64,000 bases of DNA from Alloalcanivorax marinus (lineage in GTDB: Bacteria > Pseudomonadota > Gammaproteobacteria > Pseudomonadales > Alcanivoracaceae): the NCBI RefSeq assembly GCF_016785095.1, contig NZ_JAEKJB010000011.1, forward strand, positions 1 through 64,000, read 5' to 3'. The notes under the pieces are model-generated. The model made no database searches, was not told the DNA's origin, and was given only the letters and a program-made list of their open reading frames with translations. Position numbers and translations under genes: made by a program. Numbering within the stretch: the stretch's first letter is position 1; each line of letters starts with the position of its first letter. Positions 35,089 to 44,149 of the stretch are shown here, in pieces.

Positions 35089-36789
35089 TCAGTCCACCTT
35101 CTCGAAGTAGCCGAGGATGCGCAGCGCCGCCACCTTGCCGCCGCGGATATCCAGGTCGTCGCCGGCCAGGGCCGCCACCGCGCCCCGTTTGCCGGCGGCG
35201 ATCGCCTTCCATACCGGCTCGCGGGTTTCCAGCACCGCCACGGTGTCCTCGTCCAGGCCTTCATGGACCACCGCCACGCCATGGCGGATTTCCAGGGTGA
35301 ACGAGCGGCCGGAGTCGGCGAATTCGAAGCCCAGCTTCTCGTGCGCGTCCAGGGTTTCCTCGGCCTTCAGGAAGGCGGGCATGGCATTCAGGAAGTTATC
35401 GATCGGCAGGGTGGCGAGAAAGCCGTCCGGGCTTTCCGTGCGAAAGCCGGGATGCAGGCCCTCGGCGGCTTCCCGGGCGGCGGTGAAGTAGTAATTGCGC
35501 GCGTTGGGGTTGGATTCGGTTTCCGCCAGGCGGCGCAGCGCCCCGGCGCGCAGGTCGGCGACGTCCTGATCGTCCGGGCGCAGCACCCGCAGGTGATCGG
35601 TGAGTGCCAGCGCCCACTGGGCCTGGCCGCCCTGGAGCGCGTCGCGGGCACGGTCCAGCAGCGCGTCCTCACCACCGGCCAGTTCCGCCATATGGCGGGC
35701 CCGTTCGCCTTCCGCCAGAGGTTGCAAGGTGCTCGGGTTGCCGTCGAACCAGCCCAGATAGCCATCGAACACCGAGCGCACCGACCAGGCCACGTTGCCA
35801 TAGAACGGCTGCAGCCACGGGTGCTTCGCCAGATGGGGCGGCAGATGCACGCGTTCCACGATCTGGTCCGGGGTCAGGCCCTGGTTCATGTAGCGCAGGG
35901 TCTGATCGTGCACGAACTGGATCGCATCCCGGTAGGCGGTGAGCGTATCGCGAATGGTGTCGGCGCCGGTGAGCGGACGGGTGTGGCTGGGCACCAGGTA
36001 TTCGGCGCCCAGAGCGCGGATCTTGTCCAGGCTGTCGGCCCAACGGCGTACATCCCGGTAAGGGGTGCCGCGAATGGTGTAGAGATTGGGGAACGCCTGG
36101 TAGATGTTGTCGCCGGACAGCACCACTTTCTTGTCCGGCAGCCACACGAACAGCTGGTCGTTGGTTTCCCCTGGCGCGTGCACCAGCACCAGACGCAAAC
36201 CGGCGATGGTCACTTCCCGGCGTTCGCCCACGGTGTGGTCCGGCGGCAGGGCGAACAGGGTGCTGTCCTCGTTGACGCCCAGGAAGGGGCCGATGCCGTC
36301 GTTGATGCGCTCGCCGTCCGGCAGATGGTGACCGAACATGCGCATGGAGCGGGTGGTGATGATCGGCCGGATTTGATTGACCACCCGGTTGATGTAATAG
36401 CCGGTGGTTTCATGGGCGTACACCGGTACCTCGCCGGCGGCGGCGAAGGCGCGCGCGCCGAACACATGGTCGGCGTGGTTGTGGGTGTAGATCAGCGCCT
36501 TGATCGGTTTATCGGTAATCTCGCGGAAGGCGGCCAGTACCCGCTTGCCCTCGTCCACGGTCTCCATGGTGTCGACGATGATGATGCCATCGTCGCCTTC
36601 CAGCATAATGGAATTGGCCAGACCATAGCCGATCGCCACGTAGACCCCGTCGGTGACTTTCACCACGCCCTGTTCGAACACCTGATTGTGCGCCCGCAGG
36701 GCATCCGGCGCCGGAGTCTCGGCGGGCTGGGGGTGGTCACCGCCGCAGGCGGCCAGCGTCGCCGTCAGCAGAAGAAAAAGGTATCGCAT
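35089..36789 (-). CDS. Alkyl/aryl-sulfatase-like MBL-fold lipoprotein
   Basis: A 566-residue exported protein: lipoprotein-type signal LFLLLTATLAAC, then a metallo-beta-lactamase domain with THNHADH (zinc ligands, about residue 102), further His in PGETND/HAPGET and PSHTRPL. A helical dimerisation domain and a C-terminal SCP2-like domain follow, the layout of SdsA1/type III alkyl sulfatases (also related to linear primary-alkylsulfatase). These cleave sulfate from alkyl sulfates such as SDS. AAGGA precedes the ATG. It is divergent from an AraC gene, probably its regulator. It is somewhat shorter than SdsA1, so the substrate may differ. Confidence 0.82.
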   Translation of the reverse strand: MRYLFLLLTATLAACGGDHPQPAETPAPDALRAHNQVFEQGVVKVTDGVYVAIGYGLANSIMLEGDDGIIIVDTMETVDEGKRVLAAFREITDKPIKALIYTHNHADHVFGARAFAAAGEVPVYAHETTGYYINRVVNQIRPIITTRSMRMFGHHLPDGERINDGIGPFLGVNEDSTLFALPPDHTVGERREVTIAGLRLVLVHAPGETNDQLFVWLPDKKVVLSGDNIYQAFPNLYTIRGTPYRDVRRWADSLDKIRALGAEYLVPSHTRPLTGADTIRDTLTAYRDAIQFVHDQTLRYMNQGLTPDQIVERVHLPPHLAKHPWLQPFYGNVAWSVRSVFDGYLGWFDGNPSTLQPLAEGERARHMAELAGGEDALLDRARDALQGGQAQWALALTDHLRVLRPDDQDVADLRAGALRRLAETESNPNARNYYFTAAREAAEGLHPGFRTESPDGFLATLPIDNFLNAMPAFLKAEETLDAHEKLGFEFADSGRSFTLEIRHGVAVVHEGLDEDTVAVLETREPVWKAIAAGKRGAVAALAGDDLDIRGGKVAALRILGYFEKVD

Positions 36790-36879
36790 GGATTGTTATC
36801 CTTGTTGGGAAATCGACTTTCAGGCTAGCTCGACGCCGCTCGGGGCCGAAGGTCGCAAACGGCCAGTGGCAGGTGGCCG

Positions 36880-37875
36880 ATGACCACCGCCACCACCGTG
36901 GCGGCCTGGCCGCTGGCGTTGCTGGACACCCTGGCCGCCGCCGGCGTGGACGCGCCGGCGCTGCTTCGCGAGGCGGGGCTGGAAGGCGAGGCCCTGGCGG
37001 CGGACCCGGGTGGCCGCGTGCCGGTGGCCGCCATGAGCCTGCTGTGGGCCGCCGCCGAGCGCCTTAGCGGCGATCCCGCCGTGGGCCTGCGGGTGGGCGC
37101 CCGGGCCCAGCCCATGCATCTGCGCATCCTCGGCCTGCTGGTGCAGACCGCCCCCACCCTGGACCGGGTGCTGGACCTGGTGGTGCGTTTCCAGGCACTG
37201 ATCTCCACCAGCGTCACGGTGACCCGGGTGCACCGGCCCGGCGCCGTGGGCCTGGCGATCCAGGCCCGGCCCGGTGCGCCGGTGCACCCCTGCGCCCTGG
37301 ATGCCTTCGTCGCCGCCCACGTGCGACATTTGCGGCGGTTGGCGCCGGGGGTCCGTATCACCGGGGTGGATCTGTGCCGTTCGGCGCCGGGGGACCCGGG
37401 CCCCTGGCGGGCGGCGTTCGGCGAGGTGGTGCGTTTCGGGCGGGAACGGGATGTTATCTGGCATCGTGCCGAGGGGTTGCGCGACCCGCTGCCGCTGGGC
37501 GATGCCGCTCTGTGCCGCCAGCACGAGACCCTGGCGGAGCAAGCGCTGGCGGAACTGGACCGGGCGCCGCCGTTGATTCAGACCCTGCGCGGGTTGCTGC
37601 GGGTGCGCCCGGACGCGCCGCCCTCCCTGGCGGAACTGGCGCGGGCGGTGAATCTGAGCGAGCGTTCCCTGCGCCGGCGCCTCTCGGAAGCGGGCAGTGG
37701 TTACCGCAAGCTGATCGAGGAGCAGCGCGCCGAACAGGCCGCCGTCTGGCTGCGTCAGGAGAAGCTGCCGGTGGCGGAAGTCGCCCGGCGGCTGGGCTTC
37801 TCCGATGCCAGTAATTTCGGCAAGGCTTTCAAGCGCTGGTACGGCATGGCGCCGGACCATTTTCGGCGATCTTGA
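36880..37875 (+). CDS. AraC family transcriptional regulator
   Basis: A 331-residue regulator. The N-terminal half (about 10-200) is the Arabinose_bd/OruR-type effector domain, and the C-terminal 100 residues hold the double helix-turn-helix: SLAELARAVNLSERSLRRRL, and VAEVARRLGFSDASNFGKAF followed by RWYGMAPDHFRR. Its position, divergent from the sulfatase-like gene with 90 bases between, makes that gene the likely target. Effector unknown. Confidence 0.87.
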   Translation: MTTATTVAAWPLALLDTLAAAGVDAPALLREAGLEGEALAADPGGRVPVAAMSLLWAAAERLSGDPAVGLRVGARAQPMHLRILGLLVQTAPTLDRVLDLVVRFQALISTSVTVTRVHRPGAVGLAIQARPGAPVHPCALDAFVAAHVRHLRRLAPGVRITGVDLCRSAPGDPGPWRAAFGEVVRFGRERDVIWHRAEGLRDPLPLGDAALCRQHETLAEQALAELDRAPPLIQTLRGLLRVRPDAPPSLAELARAVNLSERSLRRRLSEAGSGYRKLIEEQRAEQAAVWLRQEKLPVAEVARRLGFSDASNFGKAFKRWYGMAPDHFRRS

Positions 37876-37968
37876 CCACAACCCCTTGTTTTTCAGTGTT
37901 TTGCACCCATGTAAGAAGGGCAAAGCCATAATAGAGGAGTCTTAGTGTCACATTCTCGGAGAGAACCG

Positions 37969-38445
37969 ATGCGACCTTCCTATCTTCTGGCCACCGCGCT
38001 GATGCTGGCCACCACCGCCAATAGCTGGGCCCAGGACGCCACCGACGGCGTACCCAATATCAAGCAGCCGGACCAGGAGAATATCCAGACGCAAATGCGC
38101 GATACCTGGGAAACCATCAAGCAGTTTTCCGCCGATCAGAAAGATCAGGCCCTGGCCGCCCTGCGCCACGCCATGGACGCCCTGGACGAGGACATTGATC
38201 AGGCCAGCGAGCGGATTGATGAGAACTGGCAGGATATGTCCCAGGATGCCCGCCTGAAGAAGCAGGAAGCGCTCAGCGAACTCAAGGAACAGCGCGAGAC
38301 GCTGCAGACCCGCTACCAGCAACTGGAAGCCTCTTCCGGGGATAACTGGGAAGCGGCCAAGGCCCGTTTCGGCGGCGCCTGGGAGTCCACCAAGAACGCC
38401 TGGTCCAAGCTGACCGCCCCGGATCCGGAACAAGACCGGAACTGA
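37969..38445 (+). CDS. Periplasmic coiled-coil protein of unknown function
   Basis: A 158-residue exported protein: signal peptide ATALMLATTANSWA|QD, then an almost wholly helical, charged sequence with heptad character (about residues 45-125: DEDIDQASERIDENWQDM, LKEQRETLQTRYQQLE) and a repeated WE(S/A)(T/A)K motif near the end. It resembles small stress-type or apolipoprotein-like helical proteins but matches no specific family. GGAGAG before the ATG supports this start; a GTG lies 8 codons upstream. Convergent with recG. Confidence 0.68.
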   Translation: MRPSYLLATALMLATTANSWAQDATDGVPNIKQPDQENIQTQMRDTWETIKQFSADQKDQALAALRHAMDALDEDIDQASERIDENWQDMSQDARLKKQEALSELKEQRETLQTRYQQLEASSGDNWEAAKARFGGAWESTKNAWSKLTAPDPEQDRN

Positions 38446-38452
38446 GCCCCGC

Positions 38453-40534
38453 CTAAACGTCCGCGAAATGCTCGCCGCCCCGCAACCACCGGCGCAGCAG
38501 ACGATCCACCCGCCGCGGATAACGCGCCAGTAGCGCCGAGGCCACCTCTCGCGCCGGCGCCATCAAGGCTTCGTCACGCACCAGATCCGCGATCCGGAAC
38601 GCCAGGTCGCCGGTCTGGCGCGTGCCCAGCCATTCCCCGGGACCGCGCAGTTTCAGGTCTTCCTCGGCGATCACGAAGCCATCGCTGGTGTCGCGCATCA
38701 CCGCCAGGCGTTTCTTGGCGGTTTGCGACAATGGCGTGTCGTAGAGCAGCAGGCAGTAGCTCTGGTCGCCGCCCCGGCCCACCCGACCGCGTAGCTGGTG
38801 AAGCTGGGCCAGGCCCAGCCGTTCCGCGTTTTCCATTACCATCAGGGTGGCGTTGGGCACGTCCACCCCCACTTCAATGACGGTGGTGGCCACCAGCAGC
38901 TGCGCCTCGCCGCTGGCGAAGCGCGCCATCCGCTCCTGCTTTTCCTTCGCCTTCATGCGACCGTGCACCAGCTCCACGGTGAGGTCCGGCAATGCTTCGC
39001 GCAGATCCTCGAAGGTGACCTCGGCGGCGCGTGCCTGCAGTTCGTCGGATTCCTCGATCAGGGTGCACACCCAGTAGGCCTGGGTGCCGTCCCGGCAGGC
39101 GGCGCGAATACGCTCCACCACGGCGTCGCGGCGGCCGGCGGGCAGCGCCAGGGTCTGGATCGGCTTGCGCCCCGGCGGCATCTCGTCGATCACCGAGGTG
39201 TCCAGGTCGCCGTAGACGCTCATCGCCAGGGTGCGCGGAATCGGCGTGGCGGTGAGGGTGAGCTGGTGGGGCACCTGATTGTCGAAGCGGCCCTTCTCGC
39301 GCAGGGCCAGCCGTTGCTGCACGCCGAAGCGGTGCTGCTCGTCGATGATGATCAGCCCCAGCCGCTGGAACGCCACCGCGTCCTGGAACAGGGCATGGGT
39401 GCCCACCACCAGGGGCGCGCTGCCGTCGGCCAGGGCGGCCAGGGTTTCCCGGCGCGCCTTGGCGCCCACGCTGCCGGCCAGCCAGTGGACGTCGATGCCC
39501 AGGGGCGCCAGCCAGTGACGGAAGTTGTTCAGGTGCTGTTCAGCGAGCAGTTCGGTGGGCGCCATCAACGCCACCTGGTAGCCGGCTTCCATGGCCACCA
39601 AGGCGGCGGCGGCGGCCACCAGGGTCTTGCCGGACCCTACGTCGCCCTGGATCAGGCGCAACATGGGGTGGTCGCGGCGCAGGTCGGCGCGGATTTCGCC
39701 GATCACCCGTTGCTGGGCGCCGGTGAGCGGGAACGGCAGGCTTTCCAGAAGCTGGGCGGTGAGCCGCTCGCCTTCCAGGGGCGGGGCGGCCAGCGCCTTC
39801 TGCCCGGCCCGCTTGGCCAGCATGCCCAGTTGGTGGGCCACCATCTCCTCCATGACCAGCCGCTTCACCGCCGGGTGGTTGCCGTCCAGCAGCAGGTCCA
39901 CCGGATCGTCCGGCTGCGGATGGTGCAGCTTGGTGAGCGCCTCGGCCAGGCCGGGCAGGCCGCTTTGATCAAGCAGCTCCCGGGGGATCAGTTCCTCCGG
40001 TTCGTGGCCGCGAAGCCATTGCAGCGCCTGGCCGGCCAGGTTGCGCAGCAGCTTCTGGCTGACGCCGTCGGTGGTCGGGTAGACCGGGGTCAGGGCTTTT
40101 TCCAGCGGCGGCAGGTCCGGGCCGGTCTGGTATTCCGGGTGGTAGAACTCCAGGCCGGCGGCACCGGGCCGTGGCTCGCCGTAGACGCGGATCGCCCGGC
40201 CCTTTTCCAGGTAATTCTTCTGGGCGGCGCTGAAATGGTAGAAGCGCAGCACCACCATACCGGTGCCGTCGGCGACCTTGCAAAGCAGCGAGCGGCGCTT
40301 GCCGAACACCACGTCGGCGGCCATCACCTCGCCCTCGATCACTACCCCCTGCTCCGGGCGCAGCGCGCCGATCGGCGTGATGCGGGTGCGGTCCTCGTAG
40401 CGGAACGGCAGGTGGAAGAGCACGTCTTCCAGAGTGTGCAGGCCGAGCTTGGCGAGCCGCTCCGCCGCTCGCGGACCCACCCCCTTGAAGCGGGTGATGT
40501 CGATATGGTCCGGAGTGGCGGCGGGTTCGCTCAT
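38453..40534 (-). CDS. recG: ATP-dependent DNA helicase RecG
   Basis: A 693-residue branch-migration helicase that regresses stalled replication forks. The N-terminal wedge/OB domain (from ITRFKGVGPRAAERLAKLG) is followed by the SF2 helicase core: LIQGDVGSGKT (Walker A), IIDEQHRFGVQQR (motif II), TATPIPRTLA (III), TTVIEVGVDVPNA and QLRGRVGRGG (VI). A TRG-containing C-terminal region follows. Start at 40534 (MSEPAATPD). It lies 10 bases downstream of oxyR; the oxyR-recG operon is known from Pseudomonas. Confidence 0.96.
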   Translation of the reverse strand: MSEPAATPDHIDITRFKGVGPRAAERLAKLGLHTLEDVLFHLPFRYEDRTRITPIGALRPEQGVVIEGEVMAADVVFGKRRSLLCKVADGTGMVVLRFYHFSAAQKNYLEKGRAIRVYGEPRPGAAGLEFYHPEYQTGPDLPPLEKALTPVYPTTDGVSQKLLRNLAGQALQWLRGHEPEELIPRELLDQSGLPGLAEALTKLHHPQPDDPVDLLLDGNHPAVKRLVMEEMVAHQLGMLAKRAGQKALAAPPLEGERLTAQLLESLPFPLTGAQQRVIGEIRADLRRDHPMLRLIQGDVGSGKTLVAAAAALVAMEAGYQVALMAPTELLAEQHLNNFRHWLAPLGIDVHWLAGSVGAKARRETLAALADGSAPLVVGTHALFQDAVAFQRLGLIIIDEQHRFGVQQRLALREKGRFDNQVPHQLTLTATPIPRTLAMSVYGDLDTSVIDEMPPGRKPIQTLALPAGRRDAVVERIRAACRDGTQAYWVCTLIEESDELQARAAEVTFEDLREALPDLTVELVHGRMKAKEKQERMARFASGEAQLLVATTVIEVGVDVPNATLMVMENAERLGLAQLHQLRGRVGRGGDQSYCLLLYDTPLSQTAKKRLAVMRDTSDGFVIAEEDLKLRGPGEWLGTRQTGDLAFRIADLVRDEALMAPAREVASALLARYPRRVDRLLRRWLRGGEHFADV

Positions 40535-40544
40535 GCCACGCCGG

Positions 40545-41447
40545 TCAGGCCGCCAGGCCCTCGCGGGGCACGGAGTGGCGCAGCACCTCGATGGCCTTGG
40601 GACGCGGGAAGCTGTCGCGCCAAACCAGGGCGATGGTGCGCGAGGGCACCGGTGGCGCGAACGGGCGCACCGCGAAGGTGGCCTTGTCGTAGCCGTGCTG
40701 GTGGAGCGCCGAGTTCGGCAACACCGTGATGCCCAGGCCGGAGGCGACCATGTGGCGCAGGGTCTCCAGGGAGCCGCCCTCGATCTGCACCAGATTGCGC
40801 TGGCGCTCGGAATCGATGGCCGGGCACAGCTCCAGCACCTGGTCGCGGAAGCAGTGGCCTTCGCCGAGCAGCAGCAGGGTTTCCTCCAGCAGTTGCTCCG
40901 GGCGGATCTGCTGTTGCTTGGTCCAGGGATGGTCGCCGGGCAGCAGCACCGAGAAGGATTCCTCGTACATCTTGGCGCGCACCAGACCGCCGCCGGAGAA
41001 CGGCAGCGCCACGATGATGGCGTCCAGCTCACCACGGTCCAGCTTGCCGCGCAGCACGTGGGTGTAGTTCTCCTCGATGAACAGCGGCATTTCCGGCGCT
41101 TCCGCCCGCACTCGGGGTACCATGGTGGGGAACAGATAGGGCGCCACGGTGAAGATGGCGCCCACCCGCAGCGGCGAGCCGAGCTGGTCGCGCTGGCTCA
41201 TGGCCATCTGTTCCAGCAGGTCGGCCTGCTCCAGCACCCGTTGGGCCTGGGCGACGATGGGGCCTGCCTGGGGGGTGACCACCACCTCCCGGGGGCGCCG
41301 TTCGAACAGCGGCATGCCGAGCTGCTCTTCCAGCTTTTTGATCGCCGCGCTGAGAGTCGGCTGGCTGACGTTGCACACCTGCGCCGCGTGGCCGAAATGG
41401 CGTTCGCGGGCAAGAGCGACCAGATAGCGAAGTTCTGTTAGGGTCAT
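40545..41447 (-). CDS. oxyR: Hydrogen peroxide sensor OxyR
   Basis: A 300-residue LysR-type regulator with an N-terminal helix-turn-helix (MTLTELRYLVALARERHFGH, then VSQPTLSAAIKKLEEQLG). The two peroxidatic/resolving cysteines fall exactly at the classical positions, Cys199 in GEGHCFRDQ and Cys208 in LELCPA, so it is a true OxyR rather than a generic LysR. Oxidation by H2O2 makes it activate katA/ahp-type genes. Co-transcribed with recG downstream and divergent from an epimerase-like gene 51 bases away. Confidence 0.96.
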   Translation of the reverse strand: MTLTELRYLVALARERHFGHAAQVCNVSQPTLSAAIKKLEEQLGMPLFERRPREVVVTPQAGPIVAQAQRVLEQADLLEQMAMSQRDQLGSPLRVGAIFTVAPYLFPTMVPRVRAEAPEMPLFIEENYTHVLRGKLDRGELDAIIVALPFSGGGLVRAKMYEESFSVLLPGDHPWTKQQQIRPEQLLEETLLLLGEGHCFRDQVLELCPAIDSERQRNLVQIEGGSLETLRHMVASGLGITVLPNSALHQHGYDKATFAVRPFAPPVPSRTIALVWRDSFPRPKAIEVLRHSVPREGLAA

Positions 41448-41498
41448 AATCGCAACAAGTATTTTCAATGAACCCCCATTCTGCCGGACTGACTCCCA

Positions 41499-42326
41499 AT
41501 GAGCCATATTCTGATCGCCGGACTCGGTGACCTGGGCACCGGCCTGGCCGAGCGGCTGCTCGCCGACGGCCACCGGGTGAGCGGTATCCGCCGTGGCGGC
41601 GACGCCCCCGCCGGCGTGGATCTGTACAGCCAGGACCTGCTCGACGGCGCCCTCCTGTTGCCGCCGGATCGCGTTGACCTGGCGGTGGTCATCATGACGC
41701 CCTCGGAATACAGCGAGGAAGGTTATCTGAAGGCCTATGTGCGCGCGCCGCTGAACCTGCTCGACGGCCTGGCCGCCCGGCAGCCGCTGCCGCCGGTACT
41801 GTTCGTGTCCAGCACGGCGGTGTTCGGCGACCAGGACGGCGACGTGGACGAAACCACCCCGCCCCGGCCAAGCCGCTATAACGGCAAGGTGGTGCTGGCG
41901 GCGGAGCAGGAGATCAGCGCCCGCGCCCTGACCACGGTGGTGCGTTTCTCCGGTATTTACGGCCCTGGCCGCCTCCGCCTGCTGAGCAAGGTGGAAAAGC
42001 TGATGCGCGGTGAGGAGGCCCTGCCCGAGCCGGTATGGAGCAACCGTATCCACCGGGACGATTGCGTCGGCCTGCTGCACACCCTGGCGGGGCAATGGCT
42101 GGCCGGAGAGACGGTGCCGCCGCTGGTGGTGGGCACCGACGACCATCCCGCCCGTAATCTGGACGTTTACCAGTGGCTGGCGGAGTGCCTGGGCGGCGCG
42201 CTGCCGGTGCCGGCCACCCGGGCCACCGGCAAACGCTTGCACAGTCGCTTTATCGCCGAGGGCGGTTATACCCTGCGCTACCCGGACTACCGGGCCGGCT
42301 ACCGGACCCTGCTGGAGGCGCGCTAA
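41499..42326 (+). CDS. NAD(P)-binding epimerase/dehydratase-like protein (YeeZ type)
   Basis: A 275-residue extended short-chain dehydrogenase-like protein. ILIAGLGDLGTGLAERLLADG at the N-terminus is the glycine-rich nucleotide site. VLFVSSTAVFGDQDG and RYNGK stand where the active-site Ser/Tyr-x3-Lys would be (Tyr-Asn-Gly-Lys here), and VVRFSGIYGPGR is typical of the family. It resembles E. coli YeeZ, whose reaction is not established. Divergent from oxyR, followed by purE 137 bases on. Confidence 0.78.
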   Translation: MSHILIAGLGDLGTGLAERLLADGHRVSGIRRGGDAPAGVDLYSQDLLDGALLLPPDRVDLAVVIMTPSEYSEEGYLKAYVRAPLNLLDGLAARQPLPPVLFVSSTAVFGDQDGDVDETTPPRPSRYNGKVVLAAEQEISARALTTVVRFSGIYGPGRLRLLSKVEKLMRGEEALPEPVWSNRIHRDDCVGLLHTLAGQWLAGETVPPLVVGTDDHPARNLDVYQWLAECLGGALPVPATRATGKRLHSRFIAEGGYTLRYPDYRAGYRTLLEAR

Positions 42327-42463
42327 CCGCGCCAATTCTGGGCCTGAGCCGCTCGCTGCTGTATCTTTAGCGCCCCCGGGCGCACTTGTGCCCGGCCTCG
42401 GAATCCGTAGAGTGTGCGCCTTCGAGGCGCCGAGGCGGCGCGCCCGCCCAAGGGGAGTGAAAC

Positions 42464-42964
42464 ATGACGATACCGGTAGCCGTGGTAATGGGGTCCCAAT
42501 CCGACTGGGAGACCATGAAGGAGGCGTGCGACGCGCTCAGCCAGTTTGGCGTGGGCTGGAAGGCGGAGGTGGTGTCCGCTCACCGCACGCCCAAGCGCCT
42601 GGTGGAATTCGCCGAGAGCGCCGTGGACGAGGGTTACAAGGTGATCATCGCCGGCGCCGGCGGGGCCGCCCACCTGCCCGGCATGATCGCTTCCATGACG
42701 CCGCTGCCGGTGCTCGGCGTGCCGGTGAAGAGCCGGGCCTTGTCCGGCATGGACAGCCTGCTCTCCATTGTGCAGATGCCCAAGGGCGTGGCCGTGGGCA
42801 CGCTGGCGATCGGCACCTCCGGGGCCTGGAACGCCGGCCTGCTGGCGGCGCAGATGCTGGGCAGCCAGGACGATGCCCTGCTCAAGCGCATCGCCGAGTG
42901 GAAAGCGTCCCGCGCCGATGAGGTGCTGGCGGACGCGAATCTGGGCCAGGAAAGCACGCGATGA
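42464..42964 (+). CDS. purE: N5-carboxyaminoimidazole ribonucleotide mutase
   Basis: A 166-residue class I PurE that converts N5-CAIR to CAIR in purine synthesis. [12 protein letters not shown] at the N-terminus is the substrate phosphate-binding motif with catalytic Ser/Asp, then SAHRTP (catalytic His), [12 protein letters not shown] and [29 protein letters not shown] precedes the ATG. The stop overlaps the purK start (ATGA), so the two act as a coupled pair. Confidence 0.97.
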   Translation: MTIPVAVVMGSQSDWETMKEACDALSQFGVGWKAEVVSAHRTPKRLVEFAESAVDEGYKVIIAGAGGAAHLPGMIASMTPLPVLGVPVKSRALSGMDSLLSIVQMPKGVAVGTLAIGTSGAWNAGLLAAQMLGSQDDALLKRIAEWKASRADEVLADANLGQESTR

Positions 42965-44073
42965 ACCGGGTGCTGGTACTCGGCGGCGGCCAGCTCGGCC
43001 TGATGATGGCCGAAGCCGCCGCCCGGCTCGGTCTGGTGGTGGATCGCTATGATCCGGAACGGGCGGTGCTGCTCCCCGGCACCTCCGATCTGGCGGTGCC
43101 GATCACCTGGGAAGAATGCATGGAGCGCTACCCGGTGATCACCGTGGAGCGGGAAGCCTTTCCGGACACTGGTCTGTCCGCGCGGCTTGCCGCCAGCGAC
43201 CGTTGCGTGGCGCGCGGCGCCCTGGCCACCATCCCCGACCGCTTCGATCAGAAGTCCATGCTGGATCGTCTGGGCATTCCCACCGCTCCCTGGCGGCTGC
43301 TGGACCGGGTCGAGGACCTGTCGGCGGCGGTGGCGGAATTCGGCGGCGTGGTGGTCAAGGCGCGCAGCGGCGGCTATGACGGTCGCGGCACCTGGATCAT
43401 CGGCGAAGGCGGCGACCTGGGCACGGTGCCCGCCGACGAGCTGGCCGGCCGCGCCATCGTCGAGAAAAAGATCCCGTTCCGCCGTGAGCTGTCCATCGTC
43501 GGCGCCCGCAACCCGGCTGGCGAGACCCTGTTTTACCCGCTTACCCGCAACTGGCACGTGGACGGTATCCTGCGCCTGAGCCTGGCGCCGGCGGTGGCCA
43601 GCGCCGCCCTTCAGCCCCACGCCGAGGACATCCTGCGGCGCATCATGGAAGAGCTGGACTACGCCGGCGTGATGGCGGTGGAGTTCTTCGAGCAGGATGG
43701 CGAGCTGCTGGTCAACGAGATCGCCCCCCGGGTGCACAATTCCGGCCACTGGACCCACGAAGGCGCGGACTGGTCCCAGTTCGACCTGCACGTCCACGCC
43801 CTGGCCGGCGTGCCCCTGCACGCGCTCAACGTGCATGGCCCCACCGCCATGGTGAATCTGATCGGCACGCCCTTCGATCAGGCCTGGCTGCAGCACCCCG
43901 GCGTGGTGCACTGGTACGGCAAGTCGGTGCGGCCCGGGCGCAAGCTGGGCCACGCCAATCTCACCGCCGACAGCCTGGATGGCCTGCGTCAGGGGCTGCG
44001 TGCCTGGGCGGATGTGCTGCCCGAGGGTTTCGAGAAGGTGCTGGATTCCGAGCTGTCGCTGGATCGCGGCTGA
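42961..44073 (+). CDS. purK: N5-carboxyaminoimidazole ribonucleotide synthase
   Basis: A 370-residue ATP-grasp enzyme that carboxylates aminoimidazole ribonucleotide with bicarbonate to N5-CAIR, which PurE uses. [20 protein letters not shown] is the N-terminal nucleotide-type fold. The ATP-grasp part shows [27 protein letters not shown] and the Mg-binding [20 protein letters not shown], followed by HNSGHWT. Overlaps purE by 4 bases; terminator at 44097. Confidence 0.97.
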   Translation: MNRVLVLGGGQLGLMMAEAAARLGLVVDRYDPERAVLLPGTSDLAVPITWEECMERYPVITVEREAFPDTGLSARLAASDRCVARGALATIPDRFDQKSMLDRLGIPTAPWRLLDRVEDLSAAVAEFGGVVVKARSGGYDGRGTWIIGEGGDLGTVPADELAGRAIVEKKIPFRRELSIVGARNPAGETLFYPLTRNWHVDGILRLSLAPAVASAALQPHAEDILRRIMEELDYAGVMAVEFFEQDGELLVNEIAPRVHNSGHWTHEGADWSQFDLHVHALAGVPLHALNVHGPTAMVNLIGTPFDQAWLQHPGVVHWYGKSVRPGRKLGHANLTADSLDGLRQGLRAWADVLPEGFEKVLDSELSLDRG

Positions 44074-44091
44074 AGCGGAACCCCGAATGCC

Positions 44092-44123
44092 AAAAAACAA
44101 CGCCCCGCAATGCGGGGCGTTGT
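44092..44123. terminator. Bidirectional terminator between purK and a hydrolase gene
   Basis: ACAACGCCCCGCA at 44097-44109 pairs with TGCGGGGCGTTGT at 44111-44123. Six A at 44092-44097 give the T-run on the minus strand, so the convergent hydrolase gene terminates here most efficiently; purK is also served. Confidence 0.85.
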
Positions 44124-44149
44124 CGTTCGTGGCCGGTGGAACCCGCCGG

